From positions 186,001 to 250,000 of the forward strand of contig NZ_JABBCH010000003.1 in the NCBI RefSeq assembly GCF_012952295.1: a stretch of 64,000 nt of DNA, in the 5' to 3' direction. Under the pieces are notes generated by a model, which was not told the DNA's origin, made no database searches, and was given only the letters and a program-made list of their open reading frames with translations. Below are positions 52,680-61,896 of this stretch, piece after piece; the stretch's first letter is position 1, and each line of letters begins with the position of its first letter. The stretch comes from Crystallibacter degradans. Its GTDB lineage: Bacteria; Actinomycetota; Actinomycetes; Actinomycetales; Micrococcaceae. Made by a program: the position numbers and the translations under genes.

Positions 52680-53438
52680 ATGGCGACGGAGAGTTCCCTG
52701 CGAAAGGACCGTCCCGCAATTGAAGTCCGGGGCCTTTACAAGAGCTTCGGGGACAACGAAGTCCTCAAAGGCATCGACTTCCACGTTGACCAGGGCGAAG
52801 TGGTGTGTGTCATCGGGCCGTCCGGCTCAGGCAAGTCCACCCTGCTGCGCTGCGTGAACCGGCTGGAGGAACCCACCAAGGGGACCATCCTGGTGGAAGG
52901 CGTGGACATCACCGACGAGGAAACGGACCTGGACAAGATCCGCACCCGGATCGGCATGGTGTTCCAGCAGTTCAACCTCTTCCCGCACCTGAGCGTGCTG
53001 CGCAACCTCACCCTGGCCCAGCAACGGGCCAAAAGGCGCGGCAAGTCCGAGGCCGTCGAAACCGCCCGGCGCAACCTGGCCAAAGTCGGGCTGGACAATC
53101 GGGAGAACGCGTACCCGGCCCAGCTGTCCGGCGGCCAGCAGCAGCGCGTGGCGATCGCCCGGGCCCTGTCCATGAACCCGGACATGATGCTCTTCGACGA
53201 GCCCACCAGCGCACTAGATCCGGAACTCGTGGGCGACGTGCTGGAAGTCATGCGCCAGCTCGCCGATGAGGGCATGACCATGATGGTGGTGACCCACGAG
53301 ATGGGCTTCGCCCGCGAAGTGGGCGACCGCGTGGTCTTTATGGACGGCGGCGTCGTAGTGGAGCAGGGCAAGCCTGAGGATGTGCTGGGCAACCCGCAGC
53401 ACGAACGTACCAAAGCCTTCCTCTCGAAGGTTCTCTGA
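52680..53438 (+). CDS. Amino-acid ABC transporter ATPase (GlnQ type)
   Basis: A 252-aa ATPase with Walker [11 protein letters not shown]-loop [11 protein letters not shown], signature LSGGQQQR, Walker [14 protein letters not shown] and switch [10 protein letters not shown]. These match polar amino-acid uptake ATPases such as GlnQ and GluA. Last gene of the operon, followed by a terminator. Confidence 0.94.
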   Translation: MATESSLRKDRPAIEVRGLYKSFGDNEVLKGIDFHVDQGEVVCVIGPSGSGKSTLLRCVNRLEEPTKGTILVEGVDITDEETDLDKIRTRIGMVFQQFNLFPHLSVLRNLTLAQQRAKRRGKSEAVETARRNLAKVGLDNRENAYPAQLSGGQQQRVAIARALSMNPDMMLFDEPTSALDPELVGDVLEVMRQLADEGMTMMVVTHEMGFAREVGDRVVFMDGGVVVEQGKPEDVLGNPQHERTKAFLSKVL

Positions 53439-53462
53439 CCTCTCGCCCAGCGCCCGGGTATC

Positions 53463-53493
53463 CTGAGCTGCCGGCCTTTGACCGGCAGCTCAG
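53463..53493 (+). terminator. Terminator between the ABC operon and the dioxygenase-like gene
   Basis: A 12-bp perfect stem (CTGAGCTGCCGG at 53463-53474 with 53482-53493) closes a 7-nt loop between convergent genes, 25 nt past the ATPase stop and 3 nt from the opposing stop. Probably bidirectional; U-runs are lacking. Confidence 0.75.
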
Positions 53494-53495
53494 AT

Positions 53496-54386
53496 TCAGA
53501 TGGTGACGTTCAGCGAGGCAGTGTAGCCGTCGGCCGCGGAACCGGACATCGTGGCCAGCTGATAGATCCCGCCGTCGTCGCCGAAGACGTTGTCGCTGGC
53601 GAGCGGTGTATTGGGGAAGTTCTGGCGGCTGACTTCGTACCCGGGGGCGGCGTAGGCGTCCGTGCAGGCCGCATCCGTGAGGGCGATCTGCGAAACCTTC
53701 AGGATCTGCCCGGCGCTCGTGGCGTTGGACATGGACTCGAAGACTTCGAAGTGGATATGCGGCCAGCGTCCGTTGTAGGCACCGGGAAAGACGGTTGTAA
53801 ACGTCACCTGCCCGTTGGCGTTGGCTTCCTGCACGCCGCGCAGGAAGTTCTCGCCTTCCAGGCCCGAATCGTAGATGGAGTATCTGCCGTCCCGGTCGCA
53901 GTGCCAGACATAGACCGCGGCCCCGGCGAGCGCCTTGCACCCGTTGGCGTTGTCCAGCAGGGTCAGTGTGAACGTCAGCGGCACGCCCTCCGACCTCGTT
54001 GACGACCCGTTGAAGCTGGACGTGATATCGCTCCTGACCACGCCGGACGCCTCCAGCACATTCGGGCCGTTGGAGCCGTCGCCGGGGAAGGGACCGGCGG
54101 TTTCATCCGGTATCTCCGCGCCGCACTCGGCGATGGCACGGGTCACCGTGGACGACGGCGTCGCCGCACCGGAGGCGGACGCCTTACCGGAGGCCGAACC
54201 AGCAGCGGGAGGTGACGTGGCCGCCGTCGTCGTTGAACCGTTGGTGGTGCCCGAGGGAGTGCAGGCGGCCAAGGCAACCATCGTGCCGGCACCGAAGAAC
54301 AACCCGAGCGTGCGCCGGCGGCTCAGCATCTTCAGGTCGAATTCGAGTCCGCGGTCATGGTCAGGGTGAGGCGTCTTGTGCGTCAT
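53496..54386 (-). CDS. Exported intradiol dioxygenase-like protein
   Basis: A 296-aa protein. The N-terminus has a twin-arginine-like SRRRTLGL then a hydrophobic run ending LAAC (C42), so it is a candidate Tat-exported lipoprotein, followed by a Ser/Thr/Ala linker to about residue 80. The dioxygenase-like barrel has AAVYVWHCDRDGRYSIYD and GAYNGRWPHIHFEVF, giving the four iron ligands of intradiol enzymes (Y169, Y204, H210, H212). Exported members of this family are common in actinobacteria, but their substrate is unknown. GAAAGGA precedes the ATG. Confidence 0.85.
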   Translation of the reverse strand: MTHKTPHPDHDRGLEFDLKMLSRRRTLGLFFGAGTMVALAACTPSGTTNGSTTTAATSPPAAGSASGKASASGAATPSSTVTRAIAECGAEIPDETAGPFPGDGSNGPNVLEASGVVRSDITSSFNGSSTRSEGVPLTFTLTLLDNANGCKALAGAAVYVWHCDRDGRYSIYDSGLEGENFLRGVQEANANGQVTFTTVFPGAYNGRWPHIHFEVFESMSNATSAGQILKVSQIALTDAACTDAYAAPGYEVSRQNFPNTPLASDNVFGDDGGIYQLATMSGSAADGYTASLNVTI

Positions 54387-54449
54387 GGGTTCCTTTCTAG
54401 CCCGGAACCCTATGCTTCGGCTATGTCTGGCCTGCGGTGAGAACCGACG

Positions 54450-56333
54450 TCAGCCGGGAGTTACCTGAGGCAACGTTCGGGGCCGCTCGGGCAGCCGGGC
54501 GCGCAGGGCAGCTCCTACGGTCTCCGTGATCGCGGCATGCAGCTGACGCAGCGCTGCCCGGTCCGTGCGGACCTCAACAATGCTGCGACCTGCTACCGGC
54601 TCCCGCAGCGCATCCCCCAGCACGGCTTCATCCTCGACCAGCCTGTAGCCCACTCCGTAGGCTGCGGCGATGGCGGCCAGGTCCACTTGGTGCGGGGTGC
54701 CGAAGAGACGTTCGACGGCGGCGCCGTAGTCAGCGCGGCCGCCCACCTCACCGTGTTCGAGCAGGGAGAAGATGCCGCCGCCGGCATCATTGACGACGAC
54801 GATGCGCAGCGCTGGTTCCGCTTCGCCGTTGCCGAGAAACAGGCCCGAGGCATCGTGCAGGAAGGTCAGGTCCCCCAGCAAGACGGTGGTCGGCCCGTCC
54901 GCACTCAGCGCGATGCCGGTGGCCGTCGAGATGGTGCCGTCAATCCCGGCCAAGCCGCGGTTGGCGTGGACGAAGGCCGACGGTTCCGGCGCCGGAGAGC
55001 CCATCAGGTCTACATCGCGGATCGGGTTGGACGAACCGAGCACCAGACGCCCGCGGGAAGTGGCCCAGACCGCCCGGCCCACATGCAGTCCGGTGAGGCC
55101 CGGTGCCTGGTCCAGCAGGTTCCCGATGGCCGGCACGGCCGCGGCAACGGCGTCCTGCCATCGCTCCAGCCAGCCGGCCGGGCCGGTGCCGGAGAAGGTG
55201 GAGAGTTCCGCCGGCTCGCTGATGATCCGTTCCCGGCGCCGGCCCGGTTCGAACCAGGCCACGGGTTCGGGCATGAACAGTGCCGTCTGGACGTCCGTCC
55301 TGGCCAGCAGGGCAGCCACTGGCCGGGACAGTGTCGGCCGGCCGAAGACCACGGCACGCTCGATCTCCCCGCCCAGATGCCCCAGCAGCAGCCGGTACGC
55401 CTCGATGGCATTGGGACCGAACCGCGCATTCGACGACGGTTCGGCCAGCAGCGGCAGCCGGTGCGCGCGGGCGAACGCCTCCGCCTGGGCACCGGCACCG
55501 TGGCCGGCAATGACGACGGTCTGCCGCATTTCCGCCGGTTCGACTGCGGACGCAGGCCCTGCTGTGGTCGCAGGTGCGGCGGCGGCCGACGCCTCGGTGG
55601 GTTCCGCTGCCAAGGCGGCCGGCACCTGCTGAAGCTCCTCAACCTGCTGTCCCCCGGCGGCAGGTGCGCCGAAGTGCGAAGCCGGAGCCCCACCGTTGTT
55701 CATTGCCGGCACCAGCGGATCGCGGAACGCCAGGTTGAGGTGCACCGGGCCAACCGCCCCCTGATGATGATCCGCCCCGTGCTGGGCCTGGTGGGCTTGC
55801 GAGGGCGTGGCGGTCAGGGAATGTGTGGCTTGTACGGTCTCCACCGGAGCCACGGGGATGCCCTTGCCCGCCAGCAGCCCGGAATTGATGGCCTCTGCGG
55901 GATCTTCGCCCGCGGGCACATCCACCGCGTAGCGGACATGCCGGCCGAAAATTCCCGGCTGGCTGGTGGTCTGGTTGGCCCCCGTGCCGCGCAGCTCCTC
56001 CGGCCGGTCCGCCGTGAGCACCACCAACTCGACGCCGGCATGGTTAGCTTCCATCACGGCCGGCAGGAGTTCGCCGACGGCGGTGCCCGACGTCGTGACT
56101 ACCGGCACCGGGCGCAGGGAACCCAGCGAGAGCCCCAGGGCGGTGAAGGCCGCCGCCCGCTCGTCGATCCGCACGTGCAGCCGCAGTTCCCCGCGGGCCT
56201 CGGACTCGGCGAGCGCGTAGGCCAGCGGGGCGCTGCGCGAACCCGGCGCGATCACCACATCGCGCACGCCACCGTCCAGCAAAGCGCTGACAGCGGAGCG
56301 GGCGGCATCGAGGGCGTTCAGTTCAACGGTCAC
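54450..56333 (-). CDS. menD: SEPHCHC synthase (MenD)
   Basis: ThDP enzyme that adds 2-oxoglutarate to isochorismate. The N-terminal domain has APGSRSAPLAYAL and the conserved Glu59 in RIDERAAAF, while the C-terminal part has NRGLAGIDGTISTATG and LLGDLTFLHDASG for ThDP binding. At 627 aa it is longer than usual because of Ala/Gln/Pro-rich inserts at about residues 168-190 and 211-268, probably flexible linkers. GTG start at 56333. It lies downstream of phoX on the same strand, separated by a hairpin. Confidence 0.93.
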   Translation of the reverse strand: MTVELNALDAARSAVSALLDGGVRDVVIAPGSRSAPLAYALAESEARGELRLHVRIDERAAAFTALGLSLGSLRPVPVVTTSGTAVGELLPAVMEANHAGVELVVLTADRPEELRGTGANQTTSQPGIFGRHVRYAVDVPAGEDPAEAINSGLLAGKGIPVAPVETVQATHSLTATPSQAHQAQHGADHHQGAVGPVHLNLAFRDPLVPAMNNGGAPASHFGAPAAGGQQVEELQQVPAALAAEPTEASAAAAPATTAGPASAVEPAEMRQTVVIAGHGAGAQAEAFARAHRLPLLAEPSSNARFGPNAIEAYRLLLGHLGGEIERAVVFGRPTLSRPVAALLARTDVQTALFMPEPVAWFEPGRRRERIISEPAELSTFSGTGPAGWLERWQDAVAAAVPAIGNLLDQAPGLTGLHVGRAVWATSRGRLVLGSSNPIRDVDLMGSPAPEPSAFVHANRGLAGIDGTISTATGIALSADGPTTVLLGDLTFLHDASGLFLGNGEAEPALRIVVVNDAGGGIFSLLEHGEVGGRADYGAAVERLFGTPHQVDLAAIAAAYGVGYRLVEDEAVLGDALREPVAGRSIVEVRTDRAALRQLHAAITETVGAALRARLPERPRTLPQVTPG

Positions 56334-56350
56334 CTGTATATCCTAGGCAG

Positions 56351-56382
56351 ACGGCCGCGCCCACCAAGGTGGACGCGGCCGT
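56351..56382 (-). terminator. Hairpin between phoX and menD
   Basis: An outer 9-bp stem (ACGGCCGCG at 56351-56359 with 56374-56382) and an inner 5-bp stem (56361-56365 with 56368-56372) are separated by one mismatch. It follows the phoX stop by about 50 nt and lies just before menD, so it probably ends the phoX transcript. Confidence 0.7.
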
Positions 56383-56434
56383 GGGTCGCTGCTGTGCCGC
56401 TGCGGCTGAACGCTGGGCCGCCGGACCCAAGGTG

Positions 56435-58507
56435 CTAGCGGCCGACGAAGCCGTTCTTGCCCTTGAACATCTGGATCACGGCCGGGCGGGGCAGACCGCC
56501 CTTGCCCGACGGAGTGCCGGCCGGGAGGTAGTCCGGGAACAGCGAGCGCTGCTGATCCCAGGAACCGTCCTCACCCGGGTGCTGGACCGCCACGAAGACC
56601 AGACCGTCCTCGTCGTGGATGACGGGACCGCAGGTTTCGGCGTCGATCGGGACCGCCATGAACTGCTCCACCTTGCCCGTCTCCGGCCCTTCCATGGTGA
56701 CGCGATACAGGGCGTCATTGCGCTGGATGGTGCCGGGCTGGCCGTCGGTGGAGATCCACAGGTTGCCGGCCGAGTCGAACGCCAGGTTGTCCGGGCAGGA
56801 GAGCGGCTGGACCTGGTCGGCCGGGTAGCCGTTGAAGTAAACGCTCTCGTCCACCTCGGGGTCACCGGCAACCAGCAGCAGCTTCCAGGTGAACTGGGTG
56901 GACGTCTGGTCCCCGGTCTCGGTCATCTCGACGATGTGGCCGTGGCGGTTGTTGGCCCGCGGGTTCGGCTCATCGGCCTGGGCGGCGGTGCGGTTGGTGT
57001 TGTTGGTGCAGGCCACGTAGATCTTGCCGTTGGCCGGGTTGATCTCCACGTCCTCCGGGCGGTCCATCTTGGTGGCACCCATCTTGTCCGCGGCCAGCCG
57101 GGTGTAGACCAGGACCTGGTCGATCTCCATCTCCGGCACCAGCGACTTGTTGTTGTGGGTCAGCTGGATCCAGTGGCCTACGCCGTCGAACGCACCGTCG
57201 CTGGGCAGCACGCCGGAACCGTCAATCTGGTTCGCCGGGGAGTTGCCCGAGAAGCTGGCCACGTAGAGATCGCCCTCGGTCAGCAGCGTCATGTTGTGTT
57301 TCTTGTCGCCCTCGCGGTACGTGTCCTTGGAGACGAACTTGTAGAGGTAGTCGAAGCGCTCGTCGTCGCCCGAGTAGGACACGGCGTGGCCGGACTTGGC
57401 GATGGTGACGTTGGCGCCCTCGTGCTTGAAGCGGCCAAGGGCGGTGTGCTTGCGCGGCGTGGACTTCGGATCGAAGGGATCCACTTCCACAATCCAGCCG
57501 AAGCGGTTGTCCTCGTTCTTGCCCTCGGCGGCGTCGGTGTCGAAGCGCGGTTCTTCGATGTGCCAGCCGCGCGACGGATTGGCGTTGGTCAGCCCGTAGC
57601 GGCGCTGCTCATCGGTGGGCGCCGAAACCTTGAAGTACTGGTTGAAGTTCTCTTCGCCGGAGAGGATGGTGCCCCAGGGCGTGGTGCCGCCGGCGCAGTT
57701 GTTCTGCGTCCCCAGCACCACGCGCCCGCTCGGGTCCGCCTTGGTCTTGAGCAGGTCCGAGCCCGCGGCGGGACCGGTCAGCTCGTACTCGGTGTCCATC
57801 AGGAAGCGGCGGTTCAGCTTCGCCCCGCGGACGTACTTCCACGGCTGGCCCTTGCCCTTGCGCTCCACCTCGACCACGGACAGCCCGTGTGCCGCCATCG
57901 CGGTCTTGCGGACCTGGCTGATATCCATGTCCGGCGGGAACATGATGTTCTCGTTGGTGTATTCGTGGTTGGAGAACAGCACACCGCGCTTGCCGTTGCT
58001 GCCCCGGATCTCGATGATGTCCAGGTAGTCGCAGTTGTAGCCGAACTGCCCTGCCTGGGACTCGGGTGTCTGGTTCTCGGGATCGAACTCGGCGGAATCG
58101 TGGAACAGCGGATCGCCCCAGCGGATCACCGGCTCCCAGTTGTATCCCTTGGGCACAACCACGTCATCCACCGTGTTCCGCACACCGTCGATGCCGGCGA
58201 ACTTCAGCTTGCTGGCATTGCCGTGGCCGAAGCCCTTCTTGGCCGCAGGTGCCAGACCGGCCGCCCGGCCATTAGCCGCAGCCGCTCCCCCACCGAACAT
58301 CAGCGCCACCACGCCGGCACCGCTGACGCCGAGCATGTTCCGCCGGGAGAATTCGGCGGAGACGATGTCGCGGAAGTAGTTGTTGTCCGAGGTATTGCAG
58401 ACGCCCTTCGCGCAGGCATTGTCACACTTGAGCGCACAGGTCATGGCGCTGCGCTTGCCGGAGGTATGTCCCAGCATCGGCAGCAGGCGTTTTTTCAGAT
58501 CAGACAC
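56435..58507 (-). CDS. phoX: PhoX-family alkaline phosphatase (Tat-exported)
   Basis: A 690-aa calcium/iron-dependent phosphatase of the DUF839/PhoX family, releasing phosphate outside the membrane. A Tat signal (FSRRNMLGVSGAGVVALMFG) lies at about residues 54-73, after a Cys-rich stretch (CALKCDNACAKGVC). Family segments include LFSNHEYTNENIM, NNCAGGTTPWGTILSGEENFN and RFGWIVEVDPFDP. The GTG at 58507 is preferred because GGAAGG lies 8 nt upstream; in-frame ATGs at 58525 and 58552 lack one. Confidence 0.92.
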   Translation of the reverse strand: MSDLKKRLLPMLGHTSGKRSAMTCALKCDNACAKGVCNTSDNNYFRDIVSAEFSRRNMLGVSGAGVVALMFGGGAAAANGRAAGLAPAAKKGFGHGNASKLKFAGIDGVRNTVDDVVVPKGYNWEPVIRWGDPLFHDSAEFDPENQTPESQAGQFGYNCDYLDIIEIRGSNGKRGVLFSNHEYTNENIMFPPDMDISQVRKTAMAAHGLSVVEVERKGKGQPWKYVRGAKLNRRFLMDTEYELTGPAAGSDLLKTKADPSGRVVLGTQNNCAGGTTPWGTILSGEENFNQYFKVSAPTDEQRRYGLTNANPSRGWHIEEPRFDTDAAEGKNEDNRFGWIVEVDPFDPKSTPRKHTALGRFKHEGANVTIAKSGHAVSYSGDDERFDYLYKFVSKDTYREGDKKHNMTLLTEGDLYVASFSGNSPANQIDGSGVLPSDGAFDGVGHWIQLTHNNKSLVPEMEIDQVLVYTRLAADKMGATKMDRPEDVEINPANGKIYVACTNNTNRTAAQADEPNPRANNRHGHIVEMTETGDQTSTQFTWKLLLVAGDPEVDESVYFNGYPADQVQPLSCPDNLAFDSAGNLWISTDGQPGTIQRNDALYRVTMEGPETGKVEQFMAVPIDAETCGPVIHDEDGLVFVAVQHPGEDGSWDQQRSLFPDYLPAGTPSGKGGLPRPAVIQMFKGKNGFVGR

Positions 58508-58525
58508 TTCAGAGGCCTTCCACAT

Positions 58526-58602
58526 CGAACGGTTGCGAACGGCTTTCACCATGTCAGTGCAATCCGACCAACAGGCCGAGGCTAAGTAAACAAAAAGCAA
58601 AC
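58526..58602 (-). promoter_or_regulatory. Direct repeats upstream of phoX, candidate PHO box
   Basis: Read on the minus strand, GTTTGC (58597-58602) and GTTTAC (58586-58591) repeat at an 11-nt period, the spacing of actinobacterial PhoP boxes. Nearer the gene, CCGTTCG occurs twice at a 10-nt period (58536-58542 and 58526-58532). Both fit tandem response-regulator binding; the base match to known PHO boxes is only partial. Confidence 0.4.
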
Positions 58603-58685
58603 AAAGAACGACGGCGGCGCGAACCCTCCGCGGTCAAGCCCGGCTTTCGCCGTCCACCCCTTCCCCGGCCACCCACTCGATCCCG

Positions 58686-59702
58686 CTACCTCGCGGCTAC
58701 TACCTCGGCCAGTGTCCTATATGCGCGTTCGAGCCGCTCGGTCCACCACTGCTGCCGCTCGGCCGGTGCCGCGTACCGTTCCAGCAAATCCTCATCTACC
58801 TCCACCGTGCGGACCGGCAGCTCTCCGCCTGCCGGCACCAAGGGCCGGTCCGTCACGTCGCCGTCCATCAGCGAAACCGTGGCCAGGCCGCAGGCGTAGG
58901 GCAGTTCGGGCAGCGCCGCTGCCAGCGCGACCCCGGCGCTGATCCCCACGGACGAGTCCAAGGCGGAACTGACGACGGCGGGCAGGCCCGCCTGGGCGAC
59001 AATATCCAAGGCCCGGCGCACCCCACCCAGCGGTTGTACCTTGACCACGATCAGGTCTGCCGCCTCTTCCCGGGCAACCAGGAGCGGGTCGCTTTCCTTG
59101 CGCACACTCTCGTCCGCAGCAATCGGGGTGCCAATGCCGCGCCGCCGCAGTTCAAGGCGCACCTGCCGCAGGCCATCGATGTCCGGAACGGGCTGCTCGG
59201 CGTATTCGAGCCCGTACTCGGCCAGCCGCGTCAACGCTTCGACGGCGGTGGGAACGTCCCAGCCGCCGTTGGCATCCACCCGCAATGCCGAACCCGGCGC
59301 GGCCGCCGAAACTGCCGCCACCCGGGCAACATCATCCTTGAGGCCCTGGCCCCGTTCGGCAACCTTGATCTTGACCGTCTTCGGCCCGTCATAGTGCGCC
59401 AGCACGGCCTGCACGTCCTCCGGGGCAACCGCCGGAACGGTGGCATTGACCGGCACGCTGGTGCGCACCGGCTCCGGGAAGCCCTGCCAGCCCGCCTCCA
59501 CAGCCGAACGCAGCCAGGAAGCCGCCTCGCCGTCGTCGTACTCTGTAAAAGGAGAGAATTCAGCCCAGCCGGCCGGACCGTGGAAGAGCATCACCTCGCG
59601 CCGGAGCACGCCGCGGAACTTCACTTTCATGGGCAGCGACACCACCCGCGCCGTGGCGAGCAGTTCGTCCAGAGGCGGCATCTCAAAGTGCTCAGTCGTC
59701 AC
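58686..59702 (-). CDS. menC: o-Succinylbenzoate synthase
   Basis: A 338-aa enolase-superfamily enzyme dehydrating SHCHC in menaquinone synthesis. It has KIKVAERG with the catalytic Lys, the metal ligands Asp in RVDANGGW, Glu in YAEQPVPD and Asp in AADESVR, and a second Lys in VVKVQPLGG. GTG start at 59702. It is separated from menD by phoX. Confidence 0.92.
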   Translation of the reverse strand: MTTEHFEMPPLDELLATARVVSLPMKVKFRGVLRREVMLFHGPAGWAEFSPFTEYDDGEAASWLRSAVEAGWQGFPEPVRTSVPVNATVPAVAPEDVQAVLAHYDGPKTVKIKVAERGQGLKDDVARVAAVSAAAPGSALRVDANGGWDVPTAVEALTRLAEYGLEYAEQPVPDIDGLRQVRLELRRRGIGTPIAADESVRKESDPLLVAREEAADLIVVKVQPLGGVRRALDIVAQAGLPAVVSSALDSSVGISAGVALAAALPELPYACGLATVSLMDGDVTDRPLVPAGGELPVRTVEVDEDLLERYAAPAERQQWWTERLERAYRTLAEVVAAR

Positions 59703-59778
59703 CGTTCCACTCTACGCCGCGGCGCGAGGGCGCGGCTGTCCGGCATCCGTCCAGCAAATTATGCGACCCTTGAAGGCG

Positions 59779-60687
59779 ATGACTAACCAGCAGAAGCGCA
59801 TGGCCCGGCCCGCCGCCGGCCGACGGGCCGGCAGAAGTCCCATCCTGTTCTGGCTCGGCGCCGTCCTCTGCGTAGCCGCGTTTGCCTTCACTTACTACGC
59901 CTTTGTCCGAACCACGCTGGGCCAGTTCGCGGATGAGTCCGCCTGGGCCGAAGCCGACGCCGGTTGGCAGTTGGGCCGCGGGGTCTTCCTCGACTTCCTG
60001 GACCTGCTGCCCGATATCTCGGTGGCACTCGCCGCCGTCGTTCTCTTGGTGGTGGCGCTGGCCCGGCGCCGCTGGCGGGCAGCCGGCATCGCCGTGGGCG
60101 TGGTTGCCGCCTCGGCCGCCAGCACCTGGATCCTGAAGAACCTCATTCTGGACCGGCCCGACCGCGGCGTTCCCACGCTGGAACACAACTCGCTGCCCTC
60201 CGGCCATACCACCATCGCGGCGGCCGCGGCGATGGCCATTTTCCTGGTGGTATCGCCCCGCTGGCGGCCCTTCGCGGCAGCAGCCGGCGGCGCCTATGCC
60301 GTGCTCGCGGGTGCGGCCACCCTGATCAACGGCTGGCACCGTCCAGCCGATGTGGTTGCGGCGTTCCTGGTGGCAGGGTTCTGGACCCTGGTCGCAGGTC
60401 CGCTGGTACTGCGTACGGGCGACGGCTGGAACTACTTCCGCGGCTACGGCAGCCACTGGTCATCCTCGCCCGTGTGGCCCCGGCTGTGCTGGCTGCTGGC
60501 GCTCCTCGGGTTGGGCCTGGCCGCCGCGCTCTACTGGTTCATCCAGCAAATCGGCGCCGCGCCGACGCCAGGCGACGGACGGCTACCGCTGTTCTTCTGG
60601 GCCGGGATGGGCTTGATTGTCGGCGCTGGCATGTTGCTCAGCGCCCTGCTGATTTGGCTCTTCAGTTTCCAGTCCCGCCGGAGATAA
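59779..60687 (+). CDS. PAP2-family membrane phosphatase
   Basis: A 302-aa protein with about six helices and PAP2 motifs: KNLILDRP (K120...R126-P127), LPSGHT (140-144) and a third motif GWHRPADVV (H187, D191). The Arg expected six residues before the third-motif His is Thr181. The C-terminal third has two further helices. ATG 59779 has AAGG close upstream; an in-frame ATG at 59761 is an alternative. It overlaps the convergent MFS gene by 26 nt. The lipid or isoprenoid phosphate substrate is unknown. Confidence 0.8.
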   Translation: MTNQQKRMARPAAGRRAGRSPILFWLGAVLCVAAFAFTYYAFVRTTLGQFADESAWAEADAGWQLGRGVFLDFLDLLPDISVALAAVVLLVVALARRRWRAAGIAVGVVAASAASTWILKNLILDRPDRGVPTLEHNSLPSGHTTIAAAAAMAIFLVVSPRWRPFAAAAGGAYAVLAGAATLINGWHRPADVVAAFLVAGFWTLVAGPLVLRTGDGWNYFRGYGSHWSSSPVWPRLCWLLALLGLGLAAALYWFIQQIGAAPTPGDGRLPLFFWAGMGLIVGAGMLLSALLIWLFSFQSRRR

Positions 60688-61846
60688 CCGGCTCCGGCTT
60701 GAGCGGCCCGGTGCGCGGGATCCAGTAGGCCATGGCCGCCGCACCCAGCAGCCCCAGTCCGGCGGTCATCCAGATGCCGGCGGACAGGGAGACCGCGGCC
60801 GTCACGAGGCTGAGCAGCGCCGGCCCGCCCATGATGCCTGTGTCGCTGAGCAGGCGCCAGAAGCCGAGGAACTGCGCCCGACCCACCGGCGGCGCATAGT
60901 CCGCCCCGAGGGTCATGACAATCCCCGACCCCAGGCCGTTGCCCAGCCCGATCAGCAGCGCCGCGAGCAGGAAGCCCAGCATGGTGGTGGTGAACGGGAT
61001 GAGGAACAGGGCGCCGCTCATGACGGTCAGGAACGGGATAGCCACGGCAAGTCGGCCCTTGAGGTCCATCAGTTTTCCGGCCGGGTAGAACACCAGCATG
61101 TCCACCGCGCCGGAAAGGCCGAAAATAACCGATGTCGTCGCCGCATCCAGCCCAATGCTGTCGCCCCACAGCGGGATCACCACGTTGCGTGATGCGCGAA
61201 CGGCACCGATCAGCAGGATGCCGATCCCGATCGTCAGATAGATGTGGCGGTGGCTGCTGGCAATCGAACGCATGCTCGGTCGCGCCGGTGCTTGTCCGTC
61301 TCGGTCCGGGCGGGCCACCTCCAGTTCGGGGACCGTCAGCGAGACTACCGCGGCCACGAGGAAGGCACCCGCGCCCAGCCAGTAGGCGCTGGAGGTTCCG
61401 GCCAAACCAATAACGACGGCGCCGGCGAACGGACCGAGGAACATCCCGATCCGGTGAACGCCGCCGAGGGTGGACAGCGCGCGGGCGCGGAAATGTACCG
61501 GCACGGCCTCGCTCAGGTACGACTGCCGGGCCAGCAGGAAAACGGATCCGCCCATGCCGATCAGGAAGACGGCCAGCGCGAAGACCGTGATGTTTGGAGC
61601 CACCACCGCAAGGAACATCGCGGCTGCACACCACAGCGACGCCGCCACCAGCGCCCACTTCTCGCCGAACCGTGCGGTGAGCATCGACGCCGGGATGTTG
61701 GTCACCAGCGAACCGACGCCGAGCAGCGTAACCATCAGCGCGGCAAGAGCCACGGTAGCCCCGAGGTCCCTGGCGCTCAGGGCCACCACCGGCAGAATGG
61801 CTCCCTGGCCTACTCCGTAGAGAAGGGACGGGCCATACGCGGGCAC
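60662..61846 (-). CDS. MFS transporter
   Basis: A 394-aa membrane protein with around 12 helices. The early loop LTARFGEKWALV matches the MFS motif A region, and the middle loop is short. No substrate signature was recognised. GTG start at 61846 (no in-frame ATG nearby and a stop 36 nt upstream). It lies 50 nt downstream of the metallo-hydrolase on the same strand and may be co-transcribed. Confidence 0.82.
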   Translation of the reverse strand: MPAYGPSLLYGVGQGAILPVVALSARDLGATVALAALMVTLLGVGSLVTNIPASMLTARFGEKWALVAASLWCAAAMFLAVVAPNITVFALAVFLIGMGGSVFLLARQSYLSEAVPVHFRARALSTLGGVHRIGMFLGPFAGAVVIGLAGTSSAYWLGAGAFLVAAVVSLTVPELEVARPDRDGQAPARPSMRSIASSHRHIYLTIGIGILLIGAVRASRNVVIPLWGDSIGLDAATTSVIFGLSGAVDMLVFYPAGKLMDLKGRLAVAIPFLTVMSGALFLIPFTTTMLGFLLAALLIGLGNGLGSGIVMTLGADYAPPVGRAQFLGFWRLLSDTGIMGGPALLSLVTAAVSLSAGIWMTAGLGLLGAAAMAYWIPRTGPLKPEPVISGGTGN

Positions 61847-61896
61847 GGCGATCCGGCGGAGGCTGAAACTCTCTTCGGGCCTCAGCTCAGCTCCCC

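Noticed and set aside
54537..56438. 633-codon plus-strand frame opposite menD
   Set aside because: Antisense shadow; Gly/Arg/His-rich low-information product.
56369..58585. 738-codon plus-strand frame opposite phoX
   Set aside because: Antisense shadow; phoX has a Tat signal and family motifs on the other strand.
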